64,000 nt of DNA from Candidatus Methanoperedens nitratireducens (GTDB taxonomy: Archaea > Halobacteriota > Methanosarcinia > Methanosarcinales > Methanoperedenaceae): NCBI RefSeq assembly GCF_000685155.1, contig NZ_JMIY01000001.1, forward strand, positions 436,332 through 500,331, given 5' to 3'. The notes under the pieces are model-generated. The model worked only from the letters and a program-made list of their open reading frames with translations, did no database searches and was not told the DNA's origin. Numbering within the stretch: the first letter of the stretch is position 1; every line of letters starts with the position of its first letter. Below are positions 1-8,545 of the stretch, piece by piece. The translations under genes and the position numbers were made by a program.

Positions 1-1113
1 TCACTTGATGCAAATTTCACCCAGGTTTTTTCTGACCAGAGCAACAAAGATCTGAAGGTGGGGGTTAAGGCCAAGCGTCTTCAGGCCAGCCTTGAGCGTA
101 CAGTAGACATACTGATAGCGTTCGCTACTGCAATGGTGTTATGGTATGGGGCGACATTAGTGCTTGACAATATTTTTACTCCAGGTGACCTTCTGGTTTT
201 CCTTTTCTATCTCAAAAGTGCCTTCAGACCAATACGGGACACTGCCAAGTACACGGGCCGGCTGGCAAAGGCCACAGCCGCGTGTGAGCGGGTGGTCGAC
301 CTCCTGGAGATAGAGCCTGAAGTTCGCGACCTGCCAGATGCTGTACCTGCACCTGCTCTTCGAGGAGGGATACGGTTTGAGGGTGTAAGTTTCGCCTATG
401 AGCCAGGCCAGCCTGTGCTTGAGGATATCAGCTTTGAGGTGCATCCCGGTCAATACATTGCTCTGGTCGGTCCATCTGGCGCGGGTAAATCCACGCTCAT
501 CAGCCTGATCCTGCGTCTTTATGATCCGATGCAGGGGAGGATCATGATCGATGGACGCGATATCCGCAAATATACAGTTGCATCCCTCCGCCAGCAGATC
601 AGTGTGGTATTGCAGGATAATATCCTGTTCGCTGCGAGCATAAGGGACAATATCGCCTACGGTGCGCCCGATGCTACACCAGGGGAGATCGAGGCTGCAG
701 CCCGTCTTGCCAATGCCCATGAGTTCATCGGGGCTCTGCCGCAGGGATACGATACTATCCTGGGTGAGCGCGGTGTAACCTTATCCAGCGGACAGCGACA
801 GAGAATCGCGATCGCAAGGGCAGCCATACGAAAAGCTCCCATCCTGATCCTGGATGAGCCAACCAGCAGTCTGGACAGGGAGAACCAGAGAGCAGTGATC
901 CAGGCCCTTGAACGTCTCGCTCATGGCAGCACCACTTTTCTCCTTACCCATGATATGGAGTTCGCTTCAAGCGCTGATCTGATACTCTATCTTGAGAACG
1001 GGCGGGTGATTGAGTGCGGAACGCATGAGGAATTGATGAAAGCCAGTGGTCGGTACAGCACACTGTACCGCCTGCAGTCAGCCTTGCATGAGTATACCGC
1101 CCACAGGGGATAG
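1..1113 (+). CDS. ABC exporter, permease-ATPase fusion (5' truncated by window edge)
   Basis: The reading frame is open from base 1, so the gene starts upstream; a GTG at 58 is only an internal start candidate. What remains is the end of the transmembrane domain and a full nucleotide-binding domain. Numbering from the GTG, I see Walker A GPSGAGKST at 138-146, a Q-loop at 187, the signature LSSGQ at 243-247, Walker B ILILDEPT at 263-270, D-loop SSLD and the H-loop His at 299. This is the arrangement of MsbA/LmrA-type half-transporters that export lipids or peptides across the membrane. The next gene starts 3 bp downstream, so it is probably co-transcribed with the two phosphotransferase-like genes. 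The substrate cannot be told from the sequence. Confidence 0.9.
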   Translation, partial: SLDANFTQVFSDQSNKDLKVGVKAKRLQASLERTVDILIAFATAMVLWYGATLVLDNIFTPGDLLVFLFYLKSAFRPIRDTAKYTGRLAKATAACERVVDLLEIEPEVRDLPDAVPAPALRGGIRFEGVSFAYEPGQPVLEDISFEVHPGQYIALVGPSGAGKSTLISLILRLYDPMQGRIMIDGRDIRKYTVASLRQQISVVLQDNILFAASIRDNIAYGAPDATPGEIEAAARLANAHEFIGALPQGYDTILGERGVTLSSGQRQRIAIARAAIRKAPILILDEPTSSLDRENQRAVIQALERLAHGSTTFLLTHDMEFASSADLILYLENGRVIECGTHEELMKASGRYSTLYRLQSALHEYTAHRG

Positions 1114-1116
1114 ACC

Positions 1117-2388
1117 ATGCTTTCAGCATCTGATACTGATCTTATCCAGCGCGACCCGGCCCTTCCAGGACTATCTACTCTGCTGGATAATGATGCTCTT
1201 GCTGATAGATTGCGCCCTTTCCTGCCTGATACAGGAACAGTACAGAGCACCTATGTTAGATACAAGCCAGGAACGAGTTGCCTTGTCGCCTATCGGCTCA
1301 AAGTAGCAGGAACGGAAATAGAGTTTTACGCCACAGCTTATCGGCCTGATGCCAGGGATAAGCTTCAAAAAGCCCGCAGATTGCCGTGTGTACCAGGACT
1401 TACCGGCCCGGGGCGCATCTTTCTGGACGACTGCGCCGTGGTTGTATCCATCTTTCCGAACGATAGTAGACTGAAAATACTCCCCTGCCTGACTGATACA
1501 CAGGCCCGCAGGCGTCTGCTCTATAAGCTCTTCCCGCATTGTCCTGACCTGTGGGAAGGTACGGTAGAGACCTTAAGATACAAACCCGGGCGGAGGTATG
1601 TTGCCAGGCTGATGACCGGGGATGATGCCAGGGCTGTACTTAAGATCTACACGAGTAACGGTTACCAGGCGGCAAATAGCAATTCTAAAGCCTTCAGGTC
1701 AAGGTGGCCGCTCCGTATCGCACAGCGGGTAAGCAGGTCCAACCGTCATCACATCATGGCTTTTGAGTGGATTCATGGATATTTGATAAGCGATGCCATC
1801 TTCAATACCGATCAGGCATATGAGGGGGTTGTGACCACAGGCGCAGCACTTGCCGAACTGCATGCTCAGAATCCCGGAGGACTGGTGTGCCTTGAGCGCA
1901 GGACAGAAGCGGCTATCCTGCTTGAGGTGGCTGCATGGATCGGTTTTGTCTGTCCTCATCTTGCTGAGCAGGCCCGTGACCTGGCACAGCGGCTTGCCGC
2001 CCGCCTCATGCATGAGCCTCCTGTGAACCGCTCGATCCACGGGGACTTTTATGCCAAGCAGGTACTGATCCAGGATGATACTGCAGCCATTCTTGACCTG
2101 GATAAAGCAGTCCGTGGCGATCCTGCTGCAGATCTGGGTAATTTCATTGCTCATCTTGAACGCGATGCTCTTTGCGGTAACATCTCCGTACACCGGGTAG
2201 AGATGCTGAAGAAGGCGCTGCTCGAAGGCTATGGGGCTGCCACCTGCAAACCTGTCCCTGCCAGTGTCGAATTATATACTGCTGCTGGATTATTACATCT
2301 CGCACCTGAGCCATTCCGTATTCGTCAGCCTGACTGGCCGCAGAGAACTGAGACAATCCTGAAGCAAATCGAGGCAATAGTAAAATGA
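1117..2388 (+). CDS. Aminoglycoside-phosphotransferase-fold kinase-like protein
   Basis: A 423-residue protein with the phosphotransferase (APH/choline kinase) signature in its C-terminal half. A catalytic-loop motif HGDFYAKQV lies near residue 308, followed about 20 residues later by LDLDKAVRGDP, the metal-binding Asp segment. These enzymes phosphorylate small hydroxyl or amino compounds with ATP, but most environmental members have unknown substrates. The start ATG lies 3 bp after the ABC transporter stop, and the stop overlaps the next gene's ATG by 4 bp (ATGA), indicating one operon. The N-terminal 200 residues also look kinase-like (RYKPGTSCLVAY and RYKPGRRYVARL segments), so a degenerate duplicated N-lobe is possible. 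Resistance is not implied. Confidence 0.75.
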   Translation: MLSASDTDLIQRDPALPGLSTLLDNDALADRLRPFLPDTGTVQSTYVRYKPGTSCLVAYRLKVAGTEIEFYATAYRPDARDKLQKARRLPCVPGLTGPGRIFLDDCAVVVSIFPNDSRLKILPCLTDTQARRRLLYKLFPHCPDLWEGTVETLRYKPGRRYVARLMTGDDARAVLKIYTSNGYQAANSNSKAFRSRWPLRIAQRVSRSNRHHIMAFEWIHGYLISDAIFNTDQAYEGVVTTGAALAELHAQNPGGLVCLERRTEAAILLEVAAWIGFVCPHLAEQARDLAQRLAARLMHEPPVNRSIHGDFYAKQVLIQDDTAAILDLDKAVRGDPAADLGNFIAHLERDALCGNISVHRVEMLKKALLEGYGAATCKPVPASVELYTAAGLLHLAPEPFRIRQPDWPQRTETILKQIEAIVK

Positions 2389-3410
2389 TACCTGTGGTTG
2401 ACCCGTTCAGCATTACTGAAGATCCGAAGATGCCCTTCCTGGCAAAAGCGATTAATCCCGCCGAGGCAAGGGATAAGCTTGAGCAATACCTTTTACATCC
2501 AGCATGTGGGAATCACAATGTATATCTTCATGCTATACGGGTGATACGGTACAAGCCCGCACGGCGCTGCATGATAGAATATGATCTTGAGATATGTAGC
2601 CCGCAGCCTGAAAAAGTTACGGTGATCGGCAAGGTACAGGCGCAGGGACCGCGGCGATCAACGTATTACGTTCTTAATTCACTCTATAACGCTGGTTTTG
2701 GACAGGACAGCCAGGACGGGATCTGTGTGCCTGAGACCGCTGGCATAATCCCAGAATTTAATATGCTGCTCCAGCGCAAGGTATCAGGCGATACCGCAAC
2801 CCGGCTGCTGATAGAACCGGGTGGTACAGCATTATCAAGACGCATTGCCCGGGCAGCCCACAAGCTCCACAGGGCGGATATCCCTGTCAAGCGCCGACAT
2901 ACGATGGTGGATGAGCTTCGCATCCTTCATGAGCGCCTGTCCATCGTGGCCCGGATGATGCCTGACCGGGCAGAGCGCCTGGAGCGAATCCTTGATTCCT
3001 GCGATCAGATCGGTGCAGCAACACCGAAGCCTGAGCTGTGTGGAATCCACAGGGATTTTTACCCTGACCAGGTGATCGCAGACGGGTCGCATCTTTACCT
3101 TATCGATTTTGATCTGTACTGCGAAGGTGACCCCGGACTGGATATAGGCAATTTCCTGGGGCACCTGATAGAACTGAGCCTTCGCACCTTTAATGATCCC
3201 GATGCTCTGTCAGACCGCACAGAGGCGATGGAAGAAGAGTTCGTGGCGCTCTCAGGTGAGCATACACGGGCCTCGGTGCGGGCTTACAGTGTGCTCACAC
3301 TGGTTCGGCACATATACCTGAGCACGCAGTTCCCGGAGCGGCGTAACTTTACTGAGCCCTTGCTGGAATTATGCGAGCAGCGCCTGGCACGGTGTATACC
3401 GAAACTGTAA
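2385..3410 (+). CDS. Second aminoglycoside-phosphotransferase-fold protein
   Basis: A 341-residue paralogue-like partner of the preceding gene. Its catalytic loop reads HRDFYPDQV near residue 220, with Arg in place of the usual Gly of HGD, and IDFDLYCEGDPGLDIGNF follows. A segment VIRYKPARRCMIEY near the N-terminus resembles RYKPG segments in the upstream protein, supporting common ancestry. The gene starts inside the upstream stop (ATGA), so translation is probably coupled. It is the last gene of the exporter-kinase operon; the following gene begins 61 bp later after an AT-rich spacer. A role in modifying a compound that the ABC protein exports is an inference from context only. Confidence 0.75.
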   Translation: MIPVVDPFSITEDPKMPFLAKAINPAEARDKLEQYLLHPACGNHNVYLHAIRVIRYKPARRCMIEYDLEICSPQPEKVTVIGKVQAQGPRRSTYYVLNSLYNAGFGQDSQDGICVPETAGIIPEFNMLLQRKVSGDTATRLLIEPGGTALSRRIARAAHKLHRADIPVKRRHTMVDELRILHERLSIVARMMPDRAERLERILDSCDQIGAATPKPELCGIHRDFYPDQVIADGSHLYLIDFDLYCEGDPGLDIGNFLGHLIELSLRTFNDPDALSDRTEAMEEEFVALSGEHTRASVRAYSVLTLVRHIYLSTQFPERRNFTEPLLELCEQRLARCIPKL

Positions 3411-3471
3411 TTAAAAAACGTTGACAATCTTTAAATAATATAAATTCGGAATACTACGAACAGGAAAATAT

Positions 3472-4482
3472 ATGGACTTCGTAGAACGGGTAAGGGAAAA
3501 CCTTGAAGGGAAATTGCATATAGAAGAAGGGAACTGCGGCACGACCCATAAGGTACTGAAAGAGATATCCAGATTAGGTGGTAAAGCAGTAACCTGGGAG
3601 CGGCCTGATGGGGTGGGCTCAAGGATACTTGATGATAAAGGGAACATTGCAGGTGAGGGCGAAGGCATAACATGGCCTCCTGCGATCCTGTTTGCAATGG
3701 TAGAGGGAGGTTTCTTCCCGAAGCATATAGAATCTGAACTTATAAAGTCGTTGCAGTGCATTATCGACATGGAGAAAGTTGCAGATATCTATGGCTATGG
3801 CAGGGTGGTCACACCTGTATCTTCTGCCTATAACGAAGTCTGGAAGAGCGGGGGCAGGGTGGCTATAAGACGAAACTCATGGGGGGTTGAAGTTGCTTTT
3901 ATCGATAAAGATAGTAATGAGATAGCTGTTGGCCCGATCTCCTATTGCCCGACATGCGGAACAGCAGCAACTATTCCCAGGGCTATTGAGCTTGCTGCAA
4001 GGATAAAAGAGGAACTCAAAAACAAAAGGAACACTGGAAAAGAGAAATACGAGCGCGGGATGGAGAACTGGTTCTTCTATAAGAACGACAGGATATGCTG
4101 CGAGATAGTGGAGAACGGTAGCGTGATAGGAAGAGCGATGAGGTGCTGCATTGCTTATGCAGGAGTGGTTGCTGAAGCGCACGCCGGGATCGCAGGGCCA
4201 AAATGGGGCGCTCTATTTAAGGAATACTGCAAGATATGCCCTGTGAAACTGTGCAGAAAAGGGAAGAATACAGGAGAAGAAGCGAATAGACTTCTTGTTA
4301 ATCTTGAGAAGAAGAACATGACGACAGATGTAAAGATGAATACATATATCACAGCAATGGTGAAAAAGGATGAGGAACTCATTGGCAAAGGCATAGGGAC
4401 GGTGTGCGCGTTCTCGTCATTGCTATATGCTGCGGCTAAATGTATACAATTAAAATCCGAAATAGAGGTTGTAAGGGAGTGA
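3472..4482 (+). CDS. Unrecognised Cys-rich protein upstream of hypA
   Basis: A 336-residue protein that I cannot place in a family. It is soluble by eye (no long hydrophobic run) and unusually rich in Cys: CPTCG near residue 162, ICCE, RCCIAY, YCKICPVKLC near residue 249 and single Cys near both ends. The CxxC and CxxCx4C clusters could bind zinc or an iron-sulfur cluster. It lies 6 bp upstream of hypA on the same strand, so the two are probably co-expressed, and a role in nickel or metal-centre assembly is a reasonable guess but only a guess. The start ATG follows an AT-rich promoter-like stretch at 3411-3460. Base composition matches the neighbours. Confidence 0.6.
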   Translation: MDFVERVRENLEGKLHIEEGNCGTTHKVLKEISRLGGKAVTWERPDGVGSRILDDKGNIAGEGEGITWPPAILFAMVEGGFFPKHIESELIKSLQCIIDMEKVADIYGYGRVVTPVSSAYNEVWKSGGRVAIRRNSWGVEVAFIDKDSNEIAVGPISYCPTCGTAATIPRAIELAARIKEELKNKRNTGKEKYERGMENWFFYKNDRICCEIVENGSVIGRAMRCCIAYAGVVAEAHAGIAGPKWGALFKEYCKICPVKLCRKGKNTGEEANRLLVNLEKKNMTTDVKMNTYITAMVKKDEELIGKGIGTVCAFSSLLYAAAKCIQLKSEIEVVRE

Positions 4483-4488
4483 GAACAT

Positions 4489-4851
4489 ATGCATGAGGTA
4501 TCAATTGCAGGTGCTATAATAGATGCAGTGCTTGATGCGGCAAAGAAGAACAATGCAGAAAAGGTGAGCGAAGTTTTCATTGAGGTAGGAGAGCTTACTG
4601 CGCTCTACCCTGACCAGCTCAGGTTCATTTTTGAAACAATAACCGCCGGGACCGTGGCAGAAGGCGCGAAGTACGATATCAAGGTTATCAAGCCTATGAT
4701 AAAGTGCAAGTGCTCATATAACGGACCCGTTGAGTCCTTTGAGAAACTTCATTTCTTTATGCCCACAATAAAGTGCCCGAAGTGCGGGGAAACTGATGTT
4801 GAGATCACTGCCGGAAGAGAATGCTGTGTTAAGAGAATAAAGATATCATGA
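4489..4851 (+). CDS. hypA: HypA-type nickel metallochaperone
   Basis: A 120-residue protein, usual for HypA. It begins MHEVSI, matching the N-terminal MHE nickel-binding motif, and continues with the family pattern EVGELTALYPDQLRF. HypA delivers Ni(II) with HypB to [NiFe]-hydrogenase apoproteins. The C-terminal zinc site is odd: the second half, CPKCG, is canonical, but the first half reads CKC instead of CxxC, and an extra CC occurs near the C-terminus. No hydrogenase gene is visible in this window. The gene is directly downstream of the Cys-rich protein and convergent with the zinc-ribbon gene. The family call is firm; which nickel enzyme it serves is open. Confidence 0.85.
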   Translation: MHEVSIAGAIIDAVLDAAKKNNAEKVSEVFIEVGELTALYPDQLRFIFETITAGTVAEGAKYDIKVIKPMIKCKCSYNGPVESFEKLHFFMPTIKCPKCGETDVEITAGRECCVKRIKIS

Positions 4852-4860
4852 CCGATTCGA

Positions 4861-5079
4861 TTAATCGATCTCGCCTTTTAGCAGCTCGTTCACCACATCC
4901 TGCGTCCTGAGAGTCCCTTCTGCTACCCGCTTGATCAGGGGATAGATATACCTGCAGTCCTCAATCCTGCTCCAGATCTCAGGGTCTATATCTCTTGTGA
5001 TCTGGCCTATGATCCTGCTGCATCTATCACATATCCCCGTTTCGTTTGTTGTGGGGCTTCCACATACCTCGCAGTTCAT
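4861..5079 (-). CDS. Small zinc-ribbon protein
   Basis: A 72-residue protein. Two CxxC knuckles (CEVC at residues 3-6 and CDRC at 17-20) form an N-terminal zinc ribbon. The rest is a short helical region ending in VVNELLKGEID. Many archaea carry such small zinc-ribbon proteins of unknown role; a nucleic-acid or protein-binding adaptor is typical but unproven. It is convergent with hypA, with 9 bp between the two stop codons. Transcription presumably starts in the AT-rich gap 5080-5206 shared with the divergent gerW-like gene. Confidence 0.65.
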   Translation of the reverse strand: MNCEVCGSPTTNETGICDRCSRIIGQITRDIDPEIWSRIEDCRYIYPLIKRVAEGTLRTQDVVNELLKGEID

Positions 5080-5206
5080 ATTATCCGTAATTCAATTATA
5101 GCTTGATAGATAAATAGATATCGCATGCTGCATTACATCATTCTATTAATCTCAGTTAGTTATAAGTAAGACTGGATATAACAGTAAACTGAGGAGTGGA
5201 GGTTAG

Positions 5207-5590
5207 ATGAACGCAGAAGAGATTATTAAAACTATTACCGAGGAAATCGCCACTATGATTTCAACAAAGACAGTGATCGGAGAGCACATAACCATAGATG
5301 GCAGGATTATCATACCCGTTACCAGGGTCAGTTTCGGATTCGGAAGCGGCGGTGGTACAGGCAGGAATAAAGCAGGTGAAGAGGGGATAGGCAGCGGTGG
5401 GGCTGGAGGTGCCAGCATTCAGCCAATCGCCTTTCTTGTGATAACGCCAGAAGATGTACAATTGCTCAGTATCAAGGGAAAAGGTACGATCGCGCGTCTG
5501 GCAGAGATAATGCCAGAGATGATGGAGAAATACGAACAGGTTATGGAAAGACGCAAGAAAGAGGAATCGTACAGGACAGAGGAAGAGTAA
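5207..5590 (+). CDS. GerW/YtfJ family protein
   Basis: A 127-residue protein matching the GerW (YtfJ) family. It has an N-terminal helix, the core TVIGEHITIDGRIIIPVT then VSFGFGSGGG, a glycine-rich loop at about 46-68, and a C-terminal PIAFLVITPEDVQLL segment. In Bacillus YtfJ is linked to spore germination, but homologues are common in non-sporulating bacteria and archaea, where the function is unknown. The ATG follows GGAGTGGAGG at a short distance. The next gene encodes DUF2953, the same partner that sits beside ytfJ in Bacillus, so the pair appears to be an old functional unit, possibly at the membrane. Confidence 0.85.
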   Translation: MNAEEIIKTITEEIATMISTKTVIGEHITIDGRIIIPVTRVSFGFGSGGGTGRNKAGEEGIGSGGAGGASIQPIAFLVITPEDVQLLSIKGKGTIARLAEIMPEMMEKYEQVMERRKKEESYRTEEE

Positions 5591-5636
5591 TTCAGTATAA
5601 ATCAACCGACCTAAGACAATGAAAAATTAACCTGAA

Positions 5637-6281
5637 ATGGTCTGGCTTATAGTTGCTGTAATAGTAATTATTGCAGTGCTGGCCTTGCTGCTATTTCCTG
5701 TGATGATCAGCATCAATTCAGTAAGGTCAGGAGGTAAAGTAGACGGAAGTCTGAGCATAAGCTGGCTGATGTTCATTGTTAGATATGCGTTAAGAGATAA
5801 ACAGGTAGAAATTTTCGTTTTCAACCGAAGGGTAATTGTCAGGCAACATAAAGAGAAACCGCTCAGATTAGAAAAAACAGAAAAGATAGAAAAAATAGAG
5901 AAAATAGAGAAACCCGGAAGATCCAGGAGACCCAGGGGCATGCCGCCTATCAGATATATTTTCAATATTATCAGGCCGTTGCTGCGGCTCTTCAGAGACC
6001 TGGTCACTGCCTTCAGGTTAAGGTATCTTGATATTGATATCACCTATGGCCTGGATGACCCGGCATATACAGGCATTCTGACAGGATTCATGTATGCGGC
6101 CGTCACTCCATCACGGATAGGGCGTGACATTGTATTTACTGCGGATTTTACAAAACCGGTACTTGACTGGAACATGGGGGCAAAAGTCTCAATCACGCCA
6201 GTTCAGGTTGTACTGCCAGTAATAAGGTTTGTAACTAACAGGCAGGTTTTGAGACTGGGATGGAGGATGATCAGGGATTAA
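5637..6281 (+). CDS. DUF2953 (YtfI-like) membrane protein
   Basis: A 214-residue protein with one N-terminal transmembrane helix (residues 2-24), a Lys/Glu-rich low-complexity stretch near 78-95 in which KIEKIEKIEK repeats, and a C-terminal domain with YLDIDITYGLDDPAYTGILTG, the hallmark of DUF2953. It lies 46 bp downstream of gerW on the same strand and is probably co-transcribed with it; bacterial genomes often show the same pair. The function is unknown. The Lys/Glu repeat may be a flexible cytoplasmic linker. Confidence 0.8.
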   Translation: MVWLIVAVIVIIAVLALLLFPVMISINSVRSGGKVDGSLSISWLMFIVRYALRDKQVEIFVFNRRVIVRQHKEKPLRLEKTEKIEKIEKIEKPGRSRRPRGMPPIRYIFNIIRPLLRLFRDLVTAFRLRYLDIDITYGLDDPAYTGILTGFMYAAVTPSRIGRDIVFTADFTKPVLDWNMGAKVSITPVQVVLPVIRFVTNRQVLRLGWRMIRD

Positions 6282-6370
6282 GTACTGATCAAGGTTAAAA
6301 GCCGTATTTGGTAATAATTTGGGTATAATCTTGGAAAATTGCTTTAAATATCTGATCCAATGATGATTCA

Positions 6371-6431
6371 TGAGGAACCTCCAAACCTATCCTATCCATT
6401 AGATATAATCACTAATTTTTTTGGTTCCTCA
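6371..6431 (+). ncRNA. Candidate structured RNA or mgtE leader hairpin
   Basis: A perfect 9-bp stem, TGAGGAACC at 6371-6379 and GGTTCCTCA at 6423-6431, closes a 43-nt pyrimidine- and AT-rich loop ending in T7. A TATA-like box (GCTTTAAATAT, 6341-6351) lies about 25 nt upstream, so a transcript would start at the base of the stem. It sits in the 289-bp gap before mgtE and could be either a free small RNA or part of a 200-nt mgtE leader. A second TATA-like stretch nearer mgtE (about 6540-6550) would give a short-leader mgtE transcript. The rest of the gap is AT-rich and otherwise unremarkable. Confidence 0.4.
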
Positions 6432-6570
6432 AATATCCTATCACCCTCTTCTCTATAAATCTATAATAGCAATCAGGTATAATTACTATTTAAATTTGAT
6501 ACTTAGAATTCTGCTCGACTTTCATACCTCTTAATGCTGAAAAATAAATACATACTAAAATAAATATATC

Positions 6571-7920
6571 ATGATGGAAGATCTACCAAAAGATAGAATA
6601 GAAGAACTTATCAGGCAGCGCAGGTGGACTGAGCTGAAAGAAAAACTGATAAAGATGCCTGCGCCGGAATTGGCTGACCTGTTGATGAGCCTGGATAAGC
6701 CGGCCCGCGTTCTACTTTTCCGTTTATTACCTCGCAGTGTATCTGCCATGGCTTTCTCTCACCTTGAGTCTAAGGATAAGGATATTCTTTTGAAGGACCT
6801 GACAGATCATGAAGCACGCCAGCTCCTTGATAATCTGAGCCCTGATGACAGAACTGATTTTTTTGAGGATATGCCAGGCCAGGTAATCCAGAGGTTGATC
6901 AACCTGTTGAGCCCCGATGAGCGCAGGAAAGCGTTGCAGCTTCTGGGCTACCCTGCTGAGAGCGTTGGCAGGCTGATGACGCCGGATTATGTGGCAGTAC
7001 GCCCGGACTGGACTGTAAAACAGGCTCTTGACCACATAAGAACCAAGGGCAGGGATAGTGAGACTATAAATGTGATCTATGTAACTGATGCATCCTGGAA
7101 GCTTTTAGATGCTCTTGAACTGCGGAGATTTATTTTAGCAGATCCTGCAAATACCGTCCAGCAGATAATGGATTATTCTTTTATCAGTATCTCAGCCTTT
7201 GATGACCGCGAAGAGGCAGTTCATCTTATACAGCGGTATGATCTTGATGCCCTGCCTGTAGTGGATCCATATGGTGTTCTTCTCGGGATCGTCACTGTTG
7301 ATGATGTCCTGGATGTAGCGCAGGAGGAGGCTACAGAGGACTTTCACAAGACTGCAGCAGTGGCACCGCTTAAGGTCAGTTACCGTGAGGTGGGTATGTG
7401 GATGCTCTACCGTAAAAGGATTGGGTGGCTGGTAGCACTGGTGATAGTTAATCTGGCATCATCAGGGGTGATTGCAGCTTATGAAGAAACACTTGCTGCT
7501 GCAATTGTCCTGGCATTTTTTATTCCGCTTCTGATCGATAGCGGTGGGAATACAGGTGCCCAGTCAGCAACCCTGATGATCCGTGCAATAGCCACAGGTG
7601 ATGTTAAAATAGACCAGTGGTTAAAGGCGGTGAGTAAGGAGCTGGGTGTAGGTATCACCCTGGGTATTACTATGGGACTGGCCGGGTTCGTGATAGGGTT
7701 CTTACGGGGTGGACTTGAGATTGGAATAGTGGTTGGTCTCTCGATGCTGATCATAGTAATTTTTACCAACCTCATAGGTATAGCGCTTCCTTTCCTGCTG
7801 GTTCGTTTAAGATTGGATCCAGCCGTGGCGAGCAGTCCGTTGATCACATCTATATCCGATATTACAGGACTTATTATCTATTTCTCTACAGCAGCATGGA
7901 TTCTGGGTATATTAAGGTAG
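6571..7920 (+). CDS. mgtE: MgtE family magnesium transporter
   Basis: A 449-residue protein, the normal MgtE length. It has an N-terminal superhelical MgtE_N domain (about 1-125), two CBS domains (about 130-250, with VMDYSFISISAFDDREE-like and VVDPYGVLLGIVTVDDV segments) and a C-terminal pore domain with five transmembrane helices from about 283. The pore-lining segment PLLIDSGGNTGAQSATLMIR carries the conserved Asn/Gly and Ala/Thr residues. In known MgtE proteins the N and CBS domains bind Mg2+ and close the pore when cytosolic Mg2+ is high. It is monocistronic by spacing and has a long upstream gap with a hairpin. Confidence 0.93.
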   Translation: MMEDLPKDRIEELIRQRRWTELKEKLIKMPAPELADLLMSLDKPARVLLFRLLPRSVSAMAFSHLESKDKDILLKDLTDHEARQLLDNLSPDDRTDFFEDMPGQVIQRLINLLSPDERRKALQLLGYPAESVGRLMTPDYVAVRPDWTVKQALDHIRTKGRDSETINVIYVTDASWKLLDALELRRFILADPANTVQQIMDYSFISISAFDDREEAVHLIQRYDLDALPVVDPYGVLLGIVTVDDVLDVAQEEATEDFHKTAAVAPLKVSYREVGMWMLYRKRIGWLVALVIVNLASSGVIAAYEETLAAAIVLAFFIPLLIDSGGNTGAQSATLMIRAIATGDVKIDQWLKAVSKELGVGITLGITMGLAGFVIGFLRGGLEIGIVVGLSMLIIVIFTNLIGIALPFLLVRLRLDPAVASSPLITSISDITGLIIYFSTAAWILGILR

Positions 7921-8007
7921 CATGAGGACTCAGGGGGCGAAAGCTTTTATTACAGTACTGCATTAGTGAGAGGAATTATTATTTTCACGATGAAAGAGGA
8001 TTAAAAT

Positions 8008-8394
8008 ATGAGATGGCAAGGCAGATCAAGACGTAAATACACAGGCGGAAGGATAATCTATTCAAGAGGCAAAAGAAGATTTGAATTAGGCGGTGAAGAT
8101 ACAAACACGATTATTGGTGAGACCAGCAGGAAAACTGTAAAAGCAACTGGTGGACAGGAGCATATAAAGCTCTTAAGAGTAAACACCGCAGTGGTCACAG
8201 ACCCGGCAACAAATACCTCAAAGAAAGTCAGGATAGAAACGGCAGCAGGTAACCCGGCCAATATACACTATGTCAGGCGGAACATAATAACAAAGGGTGC
8301 TATTATCAAAACAGAGATTGGTAATGCCCGTGTGACCAACAGGCCAGGACAGGAAGGCAGTATAAACGCAGTACTTATACCAGGTACTGCCTGA
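8008..8394 (+). CDS. rps8e: Small ribosomal subunit protein eS8
   Basis: A 128-residue protein typical of archaeal S8e. It opens MRWQGRSRRKYTGG, is Lys/Arg-rich and contains NPANIHYVRRNIITKGA and VTNRPGQEG, all characteristic. It binds 16S rRNA in the small subunit. A TATA-like stretch (CTTTTATTAC, about 7943-7952) and a GAGGATT ribosome-binding site just before the ATG make it a separate transcription unit between mgtE and the convergent fic gene. The 151-bp gap after it (8395-8545) holds nothing I recognise. Confidence 0.95.
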   Translation: MRWQGRSRRKYTGGRIIYSRGKRRFELGGEDTNTIIGETSRKTVKATGGQEHIKLLRVNTAVVTDPATNTSKKVRIETAAGNPANIHYVRRNIITKGAIIKTEIGNARVTNRPGQEGSINAVLIPGTA

Positions 8395-8545
8395 ACTGCG
8401 GCACACCTTTATAGTCACCCCACATTGAAGCCCTGCACCGACTTTTAAAGATGTGAAGATCGTCTCCGGGCTCCTGGTTGCTATCATGGCTCGGTTGTGC
8501 AGAGCCGGGAAGTGGTTGAAATATAGAAACAATGTAGATACCTCT

